DNA from: Erodium maritimum
Lineage: Eukaryota > Streptophyta > Magnoliopsida > Geraniales > Geraniaceae
NCBI GenBank assembly: GCA_963921825.1
Contig: OY997596.1
Location: 2,795,001 to 2,859,000, forward strand
DNA: 64,000 nucleotides
Reading direction: 5' to 3'
Shown here: positions 44,405-54,559 of the stretch, in pieces
Layout: the number at the start of each line of letters is the position of its first letter
Position numbering within the stretch: the stretch's first letter is position 1
Translations under genes and position numbers: made by a program
Notes under the pieces: generated by a model
Databases searched by the model: none
Seen by the model: the letters and a program-made list of their open reading frames with translations, nothing else
Told to the model about the DNA's origin: nothing

Positions 44405-45053
44405 ATGGACTCTCCACCACCACCATCCCCACCACCAACTCGCCCGAGGGTTGGTTATTCGACGATTCCAAACCTAGCCTATACCCCCACAACAGTCCCC
44501 CGTCTGCTGCCACCAACATAAGCAGCAGTGACTCCGACGACTCCGACTGCCGTAAACGGAAGCGTTGGGAGTCCGACGACTCCGACGCCCCTGAGGACGA
44601 ACCCTTCTCCGGGGCTGAGGAGGAGGGGACCCTGACGAGGACCCCTGTTTACGGGAGAAGGAGAAGGACTCGGAGGAGGACGACTCGGAGGAGGACCCTT
44701 GGTCGGTGGTGGAAGAGAAGGACTCCGACGAGGAGGAGGACGAGGAGGACGAAGAGGAGCAGGAGAAGGAGGACAAGGAAGGGAACAAGAAGGAGAAGGC
44801 GAAGGCAAAGGACAAGGAGGGGAACAACAAGGAGGCGAAGGCGAAGGAGACAGCACCAGCACCAGCACCAGCAGCACCAGCAACACCAGCAACACCAGCA
44901 GCACCAGCAGCACCAGCACCAGTACCAGCACCAGCCCCAGGCTGGCCGGAAGATGAAGAAGACGACCCGTACGACGCCCTGTTTGTTCCTGCAAACATAC
45001 CTGCCGCCGACCCTTCTGAAAGTGTCGGCTCGAACTGGCCTTCATGGGACTAA
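44405..45053 (+). CDS. Acidic Glu/Lys-rich and Pro/Ala-rich MULE reading frame
   Basis: A TATA-like CTATATAAG (44,287-44,295) precedes an ATG at 44,405 that opens MDSPPPPSPPPTRPR and stops after 38 codons. In the neighbouring frames, coding-like sequence continues as a Ser/Asp cluster (SDSDDSDCRKRKRWE). It then runs as a long Glu/Asp/Lys block and an Ala-Pro repeat, ending SVGSNWPSWD and a stop at 45,053. About two frame changes would separate these parts, so the gene is broken or spliced in a way I cannot resolve. Low-complexity composition prevents family assignment. The (CAGCAC)n-like repeat at about 44,852-44,935 is a microsatellite within it. Confidence 0.4.
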
Positions 45054-45531
45054 CTAACTTCTTGACAAGAAGTTAGTTAGTTAGTTTTTTATATTTATAT
45101 ATGTCAGTTCAGTTCAGGGTTTGTAGGGGCAGGGCGTCCGGGTTTTGGGAAGCAACAGATGTTCCATGTCTGTTGCTTTTGGAATGTTTTTTTGGTTTTA
45201 AGTACTGTTTTTTTTTTGTTATCTATGAACTATCCATTTTGTAGGCCTTAAATGGCCTTTGTCCAAATATGAATGAAGCTGTTTCTACTTTATGCCTTAT
45301 GTATGATTTACAGTGTAGTTTTAGTACTTTATTCCTTATGTATGATTTGCAGTTTAGTTTTAGTACATGTAATTATGTTGAAAACATATTCCAACCTGAC
45401 CTGCCAATCTAGTTTTTTGTAGTATCAGAATCATAATCCATTCTAGGAACATATTTCCAATCTGAACTGCCAGTCTGGTTACAAGCAACCCTTAATATGG
45501 CCTAGCTACTTATCCAAGTACATTCATACAT

Positions 45532-46231
45532 TCATACTAACCTACTTATCCAAAAACTGATAACAAATCCTACAACAACTAACATAATCACTGTTTTGCC
45601 TTTGTCTCTTTGAGGATCCAAATCCAATTGTAGCTTCAGAATCCTTTCCTCATCTTGTTGTTGTTGTTCAAACACAATAGAAAGCTCAGCTTCCATCCTT
45701 GCAATTGTATGTTCACAAACTTTCAGTGTCTCACGCAATTGCAATTCCCCATCTTCCATCCTTGCAACTCTATCTTCTAAAACGGCAATTGGGTAATTTG
45801 GCCCTCTATCGTCTAATATTTTGTTGAATTGCTCTGCCTTCCCAGCTGACTTTGTCCCACATTCGACTTTGGGTCCATCAATCCAGCGAAAAAGATCGCA
45901 TTTTTTGGTTCCCTCAGTCTACCAAAAAAACAGAACAAACCCTAATAAGGATATAAATTTCAATTCCCACATCAATCAAAAAGGAAACCTTAATTTCAAC
46001 AGCAATTCCTAAATTAGGGAAACCTAATCGCAGCAGGACTTACCTAATTTCAGTTCAGCTGGAATTTCGAAATCAAAAAAGAAAAACCCTAAGCTTTTGA
46101 CTTACCATGAAATTACCACACCCAACGAACCTTCGTCCTGGATTCATCTTCGTGGTTGAGGTTCGTACAGGAGTTTCAAATCCACAGTGGCAAAGGACCT
46201 TCTTCTTCGCGTTCGCGTTCGACTTCTTCAT
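45532..46231 (-). CDS. GRF-type zinc-finger, coiled-coil, tail-anchored protein
   Basis: Two exons on the minus strand, 46,231-46,106 and 45,918-45,532, join in phase 0 to give about 170 residues. Exon 1 encodes LCHCGFETPVRTSTTKMNPG followed by RRFVGCG. Exon 2 opens with TEGTKKCDLFRWID. Together these give the Cys-x-Cys, GRRF and C-x-x-F-x-W-x-D pattern of GRF zinc fingers. A Glu/Gln-rich coiled coil follows (MEAELSIVFEQQQQDEERI). The last residues are a single hydrophobic helix, VIMLVVVGFVISFWI, fitting a tail anchor. GRF fingers bind single-stranded nucleic acid in some proteins. Plant copies with this layout are common near MULEs and in gene-poor DNA; their role is not known to me. The frame looks intact. 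Confidence 0.8.
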
Positions 46232-46484
46232 GAAGAACACAATTTTCGCATTCGCGCCTTAATGTTCAAATAAAATCTATTTGAAAACGTGTGGATTGGG
46301 TTGAATTATATTGTCGTTACCAAAGTAACGGATTCTGTCAAAAAACTAACTACCGGCTGGATGTAAAACTTAAACTACCGTCTGTTTGCCTTACTATTCA
46401 GTTTAAAAACCATTTTAATGTGTTTAGTTTAATATTGCCTTTAATAAACCATTTTAATAGTCACCCATTTTCTTATTTTAATTA

Positions 46485-47705
46485 TTTTTCTTGAAGTGCT
46501 TTTGTATATTATTATTTTTTAGGATGGAAGTCGTATTTTAGATTTAAATTTTTTGTAACAAACCATTTTAATTCATTTATATTGTTGCTTTTATTTATTT
46601 TGGAAGGATATACAAACTTTAATACAATTGGTAAAAAAACAAATATTGTATGCAACAATTGAATGAACCCAATTTCTAGTGTTCTGTACCTTGTACTCGT
46701 GTTTCTGGGAAGCAACAATTTTGTTCTCATTTTATCTATAATCTGCTGCTCTAGAAAATATGTTCTAGATCTAGAAGAACTTTTATAGATTTTCACTAAA
46801 TTTTGCAGTTTGTATGTCTGTTCTAGTTGTTACTGTCCAGGTTCTCATGAAAGTCTAAAATTGTTATTAGCGTTCTACACTCCATTCTAGAAACAGTATT
46901 CCAATTTGGACTCCATTCTATAAACAGTATTCCAATTTGGACTGCCAGTCTAGACACATTATTCCGATTTGGACTGCTAGGCATCAAATTCAGCATTTCC
47001 CCGGAATTTAAATATTCTAAAGACATATAAGCAACAAATTGAATAGAATATAAGAGAATGTAGAACATGCAAACTTAACAATGACAACGTGGTCCTGAAC
47101 TTCCACAGTCAGATAATTTTTCTTGAAGTGCTTTTGTATATTATTTTTTTTTAGGATGGAAGTCGTATTTTAGATTTAAATTTTTTGTAACAAACCATTT
47201 TAATTCATTTATATTGTTGTTTTTATTTATTTTGGAAGGATATACAAACTTTAATACAATTGGTAAAAAAACAAATATTGTATGCAACAACTGAATGAAC
47301 CCAATTTCTAGTGTTCTGTACCTTGTACTTGTGTTTTTGGGAAGCAACAATTCTGTTCTCATTTTGTCTATAATCTACTGCTCTAGAAAATATGTTCTAG
47401 ATCTAGAAGAACTTTTATAGATTTTCACTAAATTTTGCAGTTTGTATGTCTGTTCTAGTTGTTACTGTCCAGGTTCTCATAAAAGTCTAAAATTGTTATT
47501 AGCGTTCTACACTACATTCTAGAAACAGTGTTCCAATTTGGACTCCATTCTAGAAACAGTATTCCAATTTGGACTGCCAGTCTAGACACATTATTCCGAT
47601 TTGGACTGCTAGGCTGGTTACTGTCTTGAGTATCTAGAACACCACACAGCAAATTCAGCATTTCCCCGGAATTCAACTATTCAAAACACATATAAGAAAC
47701 AAATG
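46485..47705. repeat. Direct duplication inside the MULE, 632-bp offset
   Basis: 46,485-46,982 and 47,117-47,614 are direct copies with few differences. Similarity resumes after a 37-bp indel up to about 47,045 and 47,705. Both contain TTCTAGAA-rich segments and GACTGCCAGTCTAG motifs, which also occur at 43,930-43,990 and 45,440-45,480. These intergenic blocks contain no gene and may be structural repeats of the element. Confidence 0.85.
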
Positions 47706-48087
47706 TTCATATTCATATTCAGCAAATTCAGCATTTCCCCGGAAATAACAAGCAATTCTTCATATAACAAGCACAAATTGATTGTTCATAAACTACAGCA
47801 TACATCCCAATTCCAAGTTCCTCAACAAGCACAAATTGTTCAACCATAAAATACAGGATACATCCCATCCGAATCCAATTACATAAAAACTGGCCTTATC
47901 ACATAATAATTGTCATTCCACATGTTGTCCTTGTATGACCAATTTCACCACATAATCCACATTTTCTTATTCTTGGTGGCTGACGTGGCTCACCGGCGGA
48001 TGGGAGTCTCTTGACTTGTGGTCTACCGCGCTTTAGTGGTAGTTTTGGAGGGAGAACCTTCATAACTGGTTCGGAGCTAAGAGAAAC

Positions 48088-50517
48088 TCAATCTCGTTCT
48101 GCTGGTACGGGATAAAGGGTTTCAAAATAAGCCATTCTCCATAAATTCAGTGAGTAATAGTCGGAGCATAACTGATAACAATCAAGGTTCTTCAACTTGG
48201 CAGCTGCTATTGCATGTACACAAGGCAATTTATCCAAGTCGAACACACGACATTCACACCGCTTCTCAAGTAAATTAACTATGGTCACATGTCTGTTACC
48301 AACAACCAGAAACTCTGACGCGTTGAGCTGTTTCACTTTCAAGGTGGCAGCGACTCGTGTCCTTACCCGAAGGACTTTCTCTACATATTGAGTCATCTGT
48401 GTACCTGGAGGTATACATGCAATGTGATGGCGACGTCTATTGAACCACTCTGAAACTTTCTCCTGCATAGCATCAAGCAATGCAATGACAGGCCACTCTC
48501 TTGGCTCTTTCAATGCTGCGTTTATCGACTCCACTCCATTTGTTGTCATGATATTGTACCGATCACCTCTGAAGTGTGCTCTAGCCCACTGATGAATCGC
48601 AATATTTGTTTCTTCAAGATACTCGATGGCCGATGGGTAGGATTCAGTCATAATTTCGTACAGTCTGTTGAACTCAGATACCCGGTACGCTTCAGCGCAT
48701 TTTTTGAAAGCATTTAGAAGACCTTCTGCAGCACCAGCCTTTTTTTTGGAATGAAGTCGTACATTTCGTCCGAGATGCCACCTACAGTGTCCATGATCTG
48801 CTTTGGGGTAGATCTTCAACCTCCCATTGATGATACTCTGATTCCTATCAGAAAGAATTACCAATTCATAATCATCTGGTGTAAATTCCTGTAACTTCTC
48901 AAAAAACCATGTCCATGACGCATCATTCTCTGTGTCTACAATTCCCCAAGCAATAGGATATTGCTGATGATGACCATCTTGTGCGGTTGCAATAAGCATT
49001 ACTCCTTTGAAATGTGTCTTCAAGAAGGTGCCATCAACCGCAACGACTTTTCTCATCGTCTTCCATCCTCGAATACATGCAGCATATGCTATAAATACAT
49101 ATTTGAACCTGCTTTCTTCATCCACCTTTAGATGAGTGATTGTTCCTGGATTCTTCTGTACAACCATCTCCAAATAAGCCGGAAGGAGTGCATAACTTTT
49201 CTCGGGATCCCCTCTAAGAAAAAAGTTGTCAAGTCGTTTGGCCTTCCAAGCTTGCCAGTATGGTATCTCGGTGCTTGCCTCAGTGTCATTTTTCAGAAAT
49301 ACTTGAATTAGTCTTGGACACGGTGTCGTCTTTTGACCCGCACATTTTTTCCTCACGTATTCAGCAACATATTTAGTAGTTGCTTGTCGGCGGTGGAGCT
49401 TCGTCGCATTGGCAGAGCAATGGTGAGTATTGTAATATGTTCTGACGGAGAACTGCCTTGTGGTTCCAATTTTGGCGGTCTGCACTCTCCATCCACAAGG
49501 TTGGTTAGCACATATTGCCACAAACACCGTCTTGTTAGATTTTTCAGTACGATAATCGAACACGTCCTTCACAGCAATATGTGACAAAAACGTCTGAAAC
49601 TCTTCTTTCGTCTCAAATGTATCACCAACTGCTAAACCTGACCCATCTTGGAAACCGATCGAGTTTGCTTCTGCATCAAGCACTTCCGTCGGATAAAAGT
49701 GGTCTGCAGGATCAAAACTTGATCTGGATTGTTCTTGTTCTGCATACTCTTGTTCGTTTGCCATATCTTCCAATCCCACATCCTCATCCACTGCTATTTC
49801 TTCCTCATCAACTTCCACACCCGCTTCCACCTCTTCCATATCATCATCATCATCATCATCAGAACTAAACTGTTCTAGAATCTCTTGTACCCCGCCTTGC
49901 CTATCATACATATAATCATCATCAACATAATCATCTTCAACACTTAACTGTGCGGGAGTAGGATTTGACCCCGCTGGAGTCGCTACTGCTTCTACATCAG
50001 TTCTACCCCTACTACCAGCTCGACGTGGGAGATGCACGCGTTGCCCACCGTTGTTAACACTCATAAAATCAATGGATTCCCCCGTATTTATTGGACTACA
50101 CATGTCCCTGCCAAAGTACTCATCACGTACACCAGGGGCAGCGGGAGGATTCATTTCCATTTCCCTACCACCGGTATGTTTGTTAATCACCTCCACACGC
50201 AGTATGTTGTTTCGGGTCCCAAGTCCATATTGCACAACAAAACCAAGAACAGTTTCATCGTCTTCTAAAATAACCGAATCCATTCCTCCAACATCGTCAG
50301 GCAAGTCCGGTACTAAGTAGCTCACTTTCAATTCATTTTCATTTTTGTCCACTCCTGTCTTCTCATACAATTTATCCCATAACCTCTTCTTCAATGATGT
50401 ATCTTCATCATCAAGAAGGATACTCATAGACTTGGAATTGGATGGTATCCAACTATATTTCCCGTTCTCGTTCAAATATTGCCCACCAAAAGAAGCATGA
50501 ACTAGCACTCTAACCAT
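48088..50517 (-). CDS. mudrA: MULE transposase (mudrA-like)
   Basis: This is an open frame of 809 codons. I chose the ATG at 50,517, two bases after a TTGTTGTAG acceptor, over an in-frame ATG seven codons upstream that would lie in the intron. The leader exon appears to end at 50,995 (CTCGAG|GTAAGT). The N-terminal third is acidic. A WRKY/GCM1-like DNA-binding zinc finger (CANQPCGWRV ... THHCS) starts near residue 336. The DDE domain has VDGTFLK (Asp near 495), LSDRNQSI (Asp near 557) and HCRWHLGRN. A SWIM zinc finger, CECRVFDLDKLPCVHA, lies near 754-769. It binds the element ends and catalyses cut-and-paste transposition. No internal stop is present, so it may be functional. Confidence 0.93.
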   Translation of the reverse strand: MVRVLVHASFGGQYLNENGKYSWIPSNSKSMSILLDDEDTSLKKRLWDKLYEKTGVDKNENELKVSYLVPDLPDDVGGMDSVILEDDETVLGFVVQYGLGTRNNILRVEVINKHTGGREMEMNPPAAPGVRDEYFGRDMCSPINTGESIDFMSVNNGGQRVHLPRRAGSRGRTDVEAVATPAGSNPTPAQLSVEDDYVDDDYMYDRQGGVQEILEQFSSDDDDDDDMEEVEAGVEVDEEEIAVDEDVGLEDMANEQEYAEQEQSRSSFDPADHFYPTEVLDAEANSIGFQDGSGLAVGDTFETKEEFQTFLSHIAVKDVFDYRTEKSNKTVFVAICANQPCGWRVQTAKIGTTRQFSVRTYYNTHHCSANATKLHRRQATTKYVAEYVRKKCAGQKTTPCPRLIQVFLKNDTEASTEIPYWQAWKAKRLDNFFLRGDPEKSYALLPAYLEMVVQKNPGTITHLKVDEESRFKYVFIAYAACIRGWKTMRKVVAVDGTFLKTHFKGVMLIATAQDGHHQQYPIAWGIVDTENDASWTWFFEKLQEFTPDDYELVILSDRNQSIINGRLKIYPKADHGHCRWHLGRNVRLHSKKKAGAAEGLLNAFKKCAEAYRVSEFNRLYEIMTESYPSAIEYLEETNIAIHQWARAHFRGDRYNIMTTNGVESINAALKEPREWPVIALLDAMQEKVSEWFNRRRHHIACIPPGTQMTQYVEKVLRVRTRVAATLKVKQLNASEFLVVGNRHVTIVNLLEKRCECRVFDLDKLPCVHAIAAAKLKNLDCYQLCSDYYSLNLWRMAYFETLYPVPAERD

Positions 50518-50993
50518 TCCTACAACAATTATGAACATATCAATATAAAGCTACAATTTACCATAACAAACATCTATAAATATTTACAACTCGATTTTAA
50601 AACAATTTCAAACAAAAAGGCCTTTGTTTGTACATAAAGGACTTGTAAAACTATTTTCAAACAAAACCCAAAAGGGGTAAAGCCTTAAATATACATGATT
50701 TAATAACAGATTCATACTACATTCTGATACGTAAAATATCGGATGGACACCCGTTCTAGTTTACATGAAACCAGAACGCCAAACCGTCCTGGTAACAGCT
50801 CATACCAGAACGTGTCGATCTGAACTATCATCGGCATGGTCCGAACTCGAACCACATCATCACACGAATTGGAGGTCCGAATGAAGCAATACTAGCTCGA
50901 CATATGTTTCAAAACCATTCCATGATAACATTAACTGCGTTTAAACATACATATTGCTCAAAATCTACAGATTAGGTCTTTCCAATTACTTAC

Positions 50994-51403
50994 CTCGAGC
51001 TAGGGTTTTTCTGGGCAGCCTTCAATGACAGTGGAACAATCAATTGAGCAGCTCTCACGACAAATTGAAGAAGAAACAACGGGTAGGAGGACAAACAATG
51101 CACGGGACAACAGCAATTGAAGAAGAAAAACGAGGATGAAGGAGAAGCGAACGAGAATGGGGTAAAATTCGATTTCCCCAATTCGGCTGGATTTGGCGCG
51201 AATTAACTACCGACTGCTGATGTGGATTTGGCGCCAACAGGGCAAACGAAAGCTGACGTGGAACAAGAGTGAGAAAAGAGTTGGGTGCTGACATGGATCA
51301 TCTATGAGGGTAATGTTGGTAGTTGGAAAGAGTCATTAATGAGGAGGCTAGGTTGGTGAGAGCATTGAATGTGGAGGCTATTTTAATTATACTTTCCTTT
51401 TAA
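50994..51403 (-). promoter_or_regulatory. mudrA leader exon and promoter region, minus strand
   Basis: The GTAAGT donor at 50,994-50,989 (minus strand) marks the end of an untranslated exon. The leader intron runs from there to the acceptor just before 50,520. Upstream sequence to the right terminal repeat should hold the transposase promoter. No clear TATA box was identified. Confidence 0.5.
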
Positions 51404-51426
51404 AAGGCCATTTGGGTAATAAGGCC
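51404..51426 (-). repeat. MULE right terminal inverted repeat
   Basis: This is the perfect inverse copy of 39,464-39,486, followed by the 10-bp target duplication TCATTAGAGT. Confidence 0.95.
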
Positions 51427-52935
51427 TCATTAGAGTATCCTCCTTTTGTCGATCTACTGCTTCTGTCTGTGCGGGTATCTCTCCAGCCTTGCGCAACAAA
51501 TTTCACTTGGCTGATCTTGGAGGCAGGGCATTTTTGGTCTCTTTCTTCTCAAAAGAAGACTTCAAGGCCGAGGCGTCAAGAAATTGGGCTGAGATTCGTG
51601 AGTGGTTCATTGATTTCTTCTTTGATGTCAGGTCGGTTCTCACCAGAGGGCGTTTCCAGTGGGTATCCTTCGTCAAAATTCCATTCTCTGGTTGGTCGTT
51701 GTCGATCGTTCGCAGTCTTGCGGCCTCTTTAGGGATCCCAATTTCAGTGCATCCATGTTCCTCCTCATTCGCTTGTCTGGTCCTCGCATATATGCTCGTC
51801 TTCTCTCCTCGTCTGGCCCTGTTTAATCTGACCATCGAACTTGAGATCGAGGGCTCCAAATTCCCGATTTTATCTTTGGGCCTCGACCCCCATCTCGTTC
51901 CTAGGGTTGATCCCTACTCTAGTTCGGATTTGGGTGGCCTGGAAGATGGAGAAATTGCGCTCTTTGATCAGGAGGATAAGGCTGCAAAGACTGTGAATCT
52001 GAACTCCCCCTCATCGGAGTTAGATCGGCCGGCTCTTCCCAGCGTCAATCGGATCTCGCCCTCCCTTCCTTGTCGTGCCTCCCCAGTTTCTCGTCGCCGT
52101 CGTGATGGTCGATCTCCTTCAACGCTGGCCTCGGAACCAGCTCCCTCCTCGGCGGCGTTTGCGAGTCCCAACCCGCGTGCCCCCTCGCTTGCTGCGATTT
52201 CTCTTCCCGAGATGAAGAGTGGCGGCTGTGCCACTATCCTCGCGTCTCCTCAACTGCAGCCGATCACACCGCCTCGTTTCCCAATCTTTTAAGTCCCAAG
52301 GCCACGCGTGAGTCGAGCTCCTCCTCTTCTCGAGAAGGTGTGAGCTCCTCTCAGCGATTGAGCCTGGCGTCTTCGGGCAGAGCAGTTGAAGAGGCTTAGT
52401 TGGGGATTGTTGCTTTGGGCCAGAAGTTGGGCCCAGTTGGGGTGGCTCCCAAGACTAAGCCTTCTTCTGCTTTAGATCCTAAGCACCACCCCCCCCCCCC
52501 AACGTCTCCCGTGTCTCCGGCCCCTTCTCCCGAGTCCTTAGATTTCTCGTCTTTTATCGCGGATATCCGCTCTCCAGCTACTGATCTATTATCAATCCCA
52601 TCTCGTCCCAAACGGAAAAACAAACTGATTCGAAACGGTCGTCAGAAGCTTCTTCAGGCTCTTAAAGATGCCAGTCCCTCCAGACGCCTTCGAAAGAAGT
52701 CTGAGGCTAAACGTGTTTGGGCCCTCTGCAAGTCGATTGGTTTTACCTCTCCGCGCAATGATAAGGACACGATCAAAATGTTCCATGATATCGGTTAACT
52801 ATGTTCCCTTCTCTGTTTCTTCTCTTTATTCTCTTTGCTCTTCTTCCTTTCGATTGTAATTCTACCCTGGAGTGTATTGATTGGTTGAATAAAATTTGTT
52901 GCTTTTACTGATAAAAAAACCAATAAACTATAACC

Positions 52936-54141
52936 AAGATTTAACCTTCACAACATTATGGCATTCATTACGAGGAAATTTAAATCCCAAATCCCCATAA
53001 CCCTAGATTATGGAATTTTAGTTGTTCATGATGAGAGAAGGCAAAGAAGAAGAGAAATCAACAAAGGTTTCCATAAATCTCAACAAAGGTTTCCATAATC
53101 TCAACAAAGGTTTGATACAATTATCAGTAGACTCATGCAATTGGTGTTCTTCCACCCTCGACCTTCAACTCTCTTGAACTCTCCTTTCTATCTTCTCTCT
53201 ATGCTCTCTCCAATACACATTATATCATAAAGTACAAGTTGTTTTGCCTAAGACCCGAAACCCCTTATTTATAGATACCAAAATCACTCTTTTCCTTTGA
53301 AGAATCGGATTTAGAAAAGAGGAAATTTCCTCTTTCCCTTTTAAATTTGGATCTGGAAAAGAGCTGAAAGCGTGTTACCGACTGAGTCGCGGAGGGCGGC
53401 CGGTTCGGGGATGGGGTAGGTCGTGGAGGGTGACTGGTTCAACAACGGAGCGGGTCGCAGAGGGCTGCTGATTCGACAGCGGAGCTGTTCGTGGAAAGAG
53501 ACCGGTTCGGTGGCCGGACTAGTGGTGACCCCTTCATAAGAGTTGTACATCTCTGAATTCCCTTCGATTTGACATTTCACATGATAAAATAGGATTTCGT
53601 ATGAGGAAGTTATGTCCTTCGCAAGATAAGCCAGTCTTTAGGAATCATTAGTCCGATTTTGCTCCATTTTGTCCTTTTCTGATCCACGAACCTGCAACTC
53701 ACTAAGAACACGAGATGCCCATAAAATATTACAGAAGGATTTAGAAGCGAGACTAAAAGTCCATTTAAACTCAATAAAATATTACACTTTAGGTGCTAAG
53801 ATGCGTCCGCATCAAAAAGCGAAGAGAAGGCCCCCAATTCAAATAAGAAAAAGAAATCCCCAAATCAAAGAGGGTCTTGAACTCGACGAAGAACTCACCG
53901 GAGTCACTAATTGGGAAGATCTTGAGGAAACCATAGATATATCATGTGATTTGATTTTTGGCACTGTACCTCTGCCTAGGCGAGGAAGATGAAAGAAGTC
54001 GTGCACAATCCTGAATCCTCTCCATTAGATCACTTCAAAACAGTATAACACGAGTGTTGCACGTGGAGTGCGACGGTTCATTCTCAATGGGCGCGTACAA
54101 CTCAGTGTTATTCTTCTTTTATAGAAGGGGTAAAACCGCGA
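52936..54141. other. LTR-like fragment and short tandem repeats; no gene
   Basis: At 53,055-53,115 a short unit (TCAACAAAGGTTTCCATAA) repeats three times. At about 53,381-53,520 a GC-rich ~36-bp unit (GAGTCGCGGAGGGCGGCCGG type) repeats about four times with drift. CCTTATTTATAGATA near 53,265 could be a minus-strand TATA box, and the surroundings look like an LTR fragment, but no pair, primer site or polymerase was found. The frames at 53,341-53,580 and 53,669-53,992 match no family. Confidence 0.35.
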
Positions 54142-54542
54142 ACTAACTATCCCTGACTTGTACCGCACAGGAACATACCGCTGACATATTTTTGGGTCAG
54201 AAACGCACGGTTGACTTAGGTATTTACTAAAAAGTAAGTTTTTTCCGTTATGAACTAACATTTTCCGTTAGAGATGACGGAAAACGTTAGTAAAAGCTAC
54301 AAAAAACTAATAAGTCTACGGTTAGTTTTTGAGTTCAATAGTCATATTGCAGTTAGTTCTTTGAGTTTTTACTAACTTTCATCGTCATCTCTAACGGAAA
54401 ATGTTAGTTTGTGTAATTACTTTAAGTCAGGAGTGCGTTTCTGATCGACAAAAAAGTCAACCGTAGTTCTTCAGGAGTGCGTTTCTGATCGACAAAAAAG
54501 TCAACCGTAGTTCTTAAGATGTACAAGTCGGGGATAGTTAGT
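54142..54542. mobile_element. Foldback MITE with 44-bp internal duplication
   Basis: The outer inverted repeat is ACTAACTATCCCTGACTTGT on the left and ACTAACTATCCCCGACTTGT on the right (reverse complement). An inner inverted repeat, ACATTTTCCGTTAGAGATGA with its complement, continues toward the centre. An exact 44-bp tandem duplication (54,428-54,471 and 54,472-54,515) sits in the right arm. No target duplication could be defined and there is no coding sequence. Confidence 0.8.
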
Positions 54543-54559
54543 ACCTGAAGTTTTCCTTC

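Larger units (their letters stand above)
39464..51426. mobile_element. 11.96-kb Mutator-like element (Kaonashi-type MULE)
   Basis: The ends are perfect 23-bp inverted repeats beginning GGCCTTATTACCCAAATGGC (39,464-39,486 and 51,404-51,426). A perfect 10-bp target duplication TCATTAGAGT lies at 39,454-39,463 and 51,427-51,436. Inside are a mudrA transposase (-), a ULP1-like protease gene with a DUF1985 domain (+), a GRF-zinc-finger gene (-) and an acidic Pro/Ala frame (+). The combination of mudrA and ULP1-like genes is the known Kaonashi (KI) MULE arrangement. The intact target duplication and open transposase suggest a fairly recent insertion. It lies inside the ORF1 retroposon. Confidence 0.93.
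38934..52920 (+). mobile_element. LINE-derived ORF1-only retroposon, split by a MULE
   Basis: The near-perfect 15-bp direct repeat CAAT(G/A)AACTATAACC flanks the unit at 38,919-38,933 and 52,921-52,935. The 3' end is TTTTACTGATAAAAAAA. Without the 11.96-kb MULE the element is about 2.0 kb. It begins with an ATG at 38,967 and an RRM-like domain (RLFIFNLPADYSQDQLFQLF, GKRFGFAFF, HRIWLGSAHLVV) typical of plant L1 ORF1. After the MULE it continues with the ORF1 middle (LADLGGRAFLVSF and EWFIDFFFDV) and a basic C-terminus (RVWALCKSIGF) to a stop at 52,798. A TAG at 39,339-39,341 and a frame change near 52,290 break it. No ORF2 is present, so it is non-autonomous or internally deleted. Confidence 0.85.

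Noticed and set aside
44474-45045. Gly/Ala/Ser-rich and Leu/Val-rich minus-strand frames
   Set aside because: Low-complexity antisense shadows of the acidic and Ala-Pro frame; no domain or start context.
49833-49862. CAT/GAT microsatellite
   Set aside because: It encodes an Asp run in the acidic N-terminal region of the transposase and needs no separate feature.
53669-53992. Lys/Arg-rich open frame of 107 codons
   Set aside because: No recognisable domain, no splice context, and it is surrounded by LTR-like and repeat sequence.
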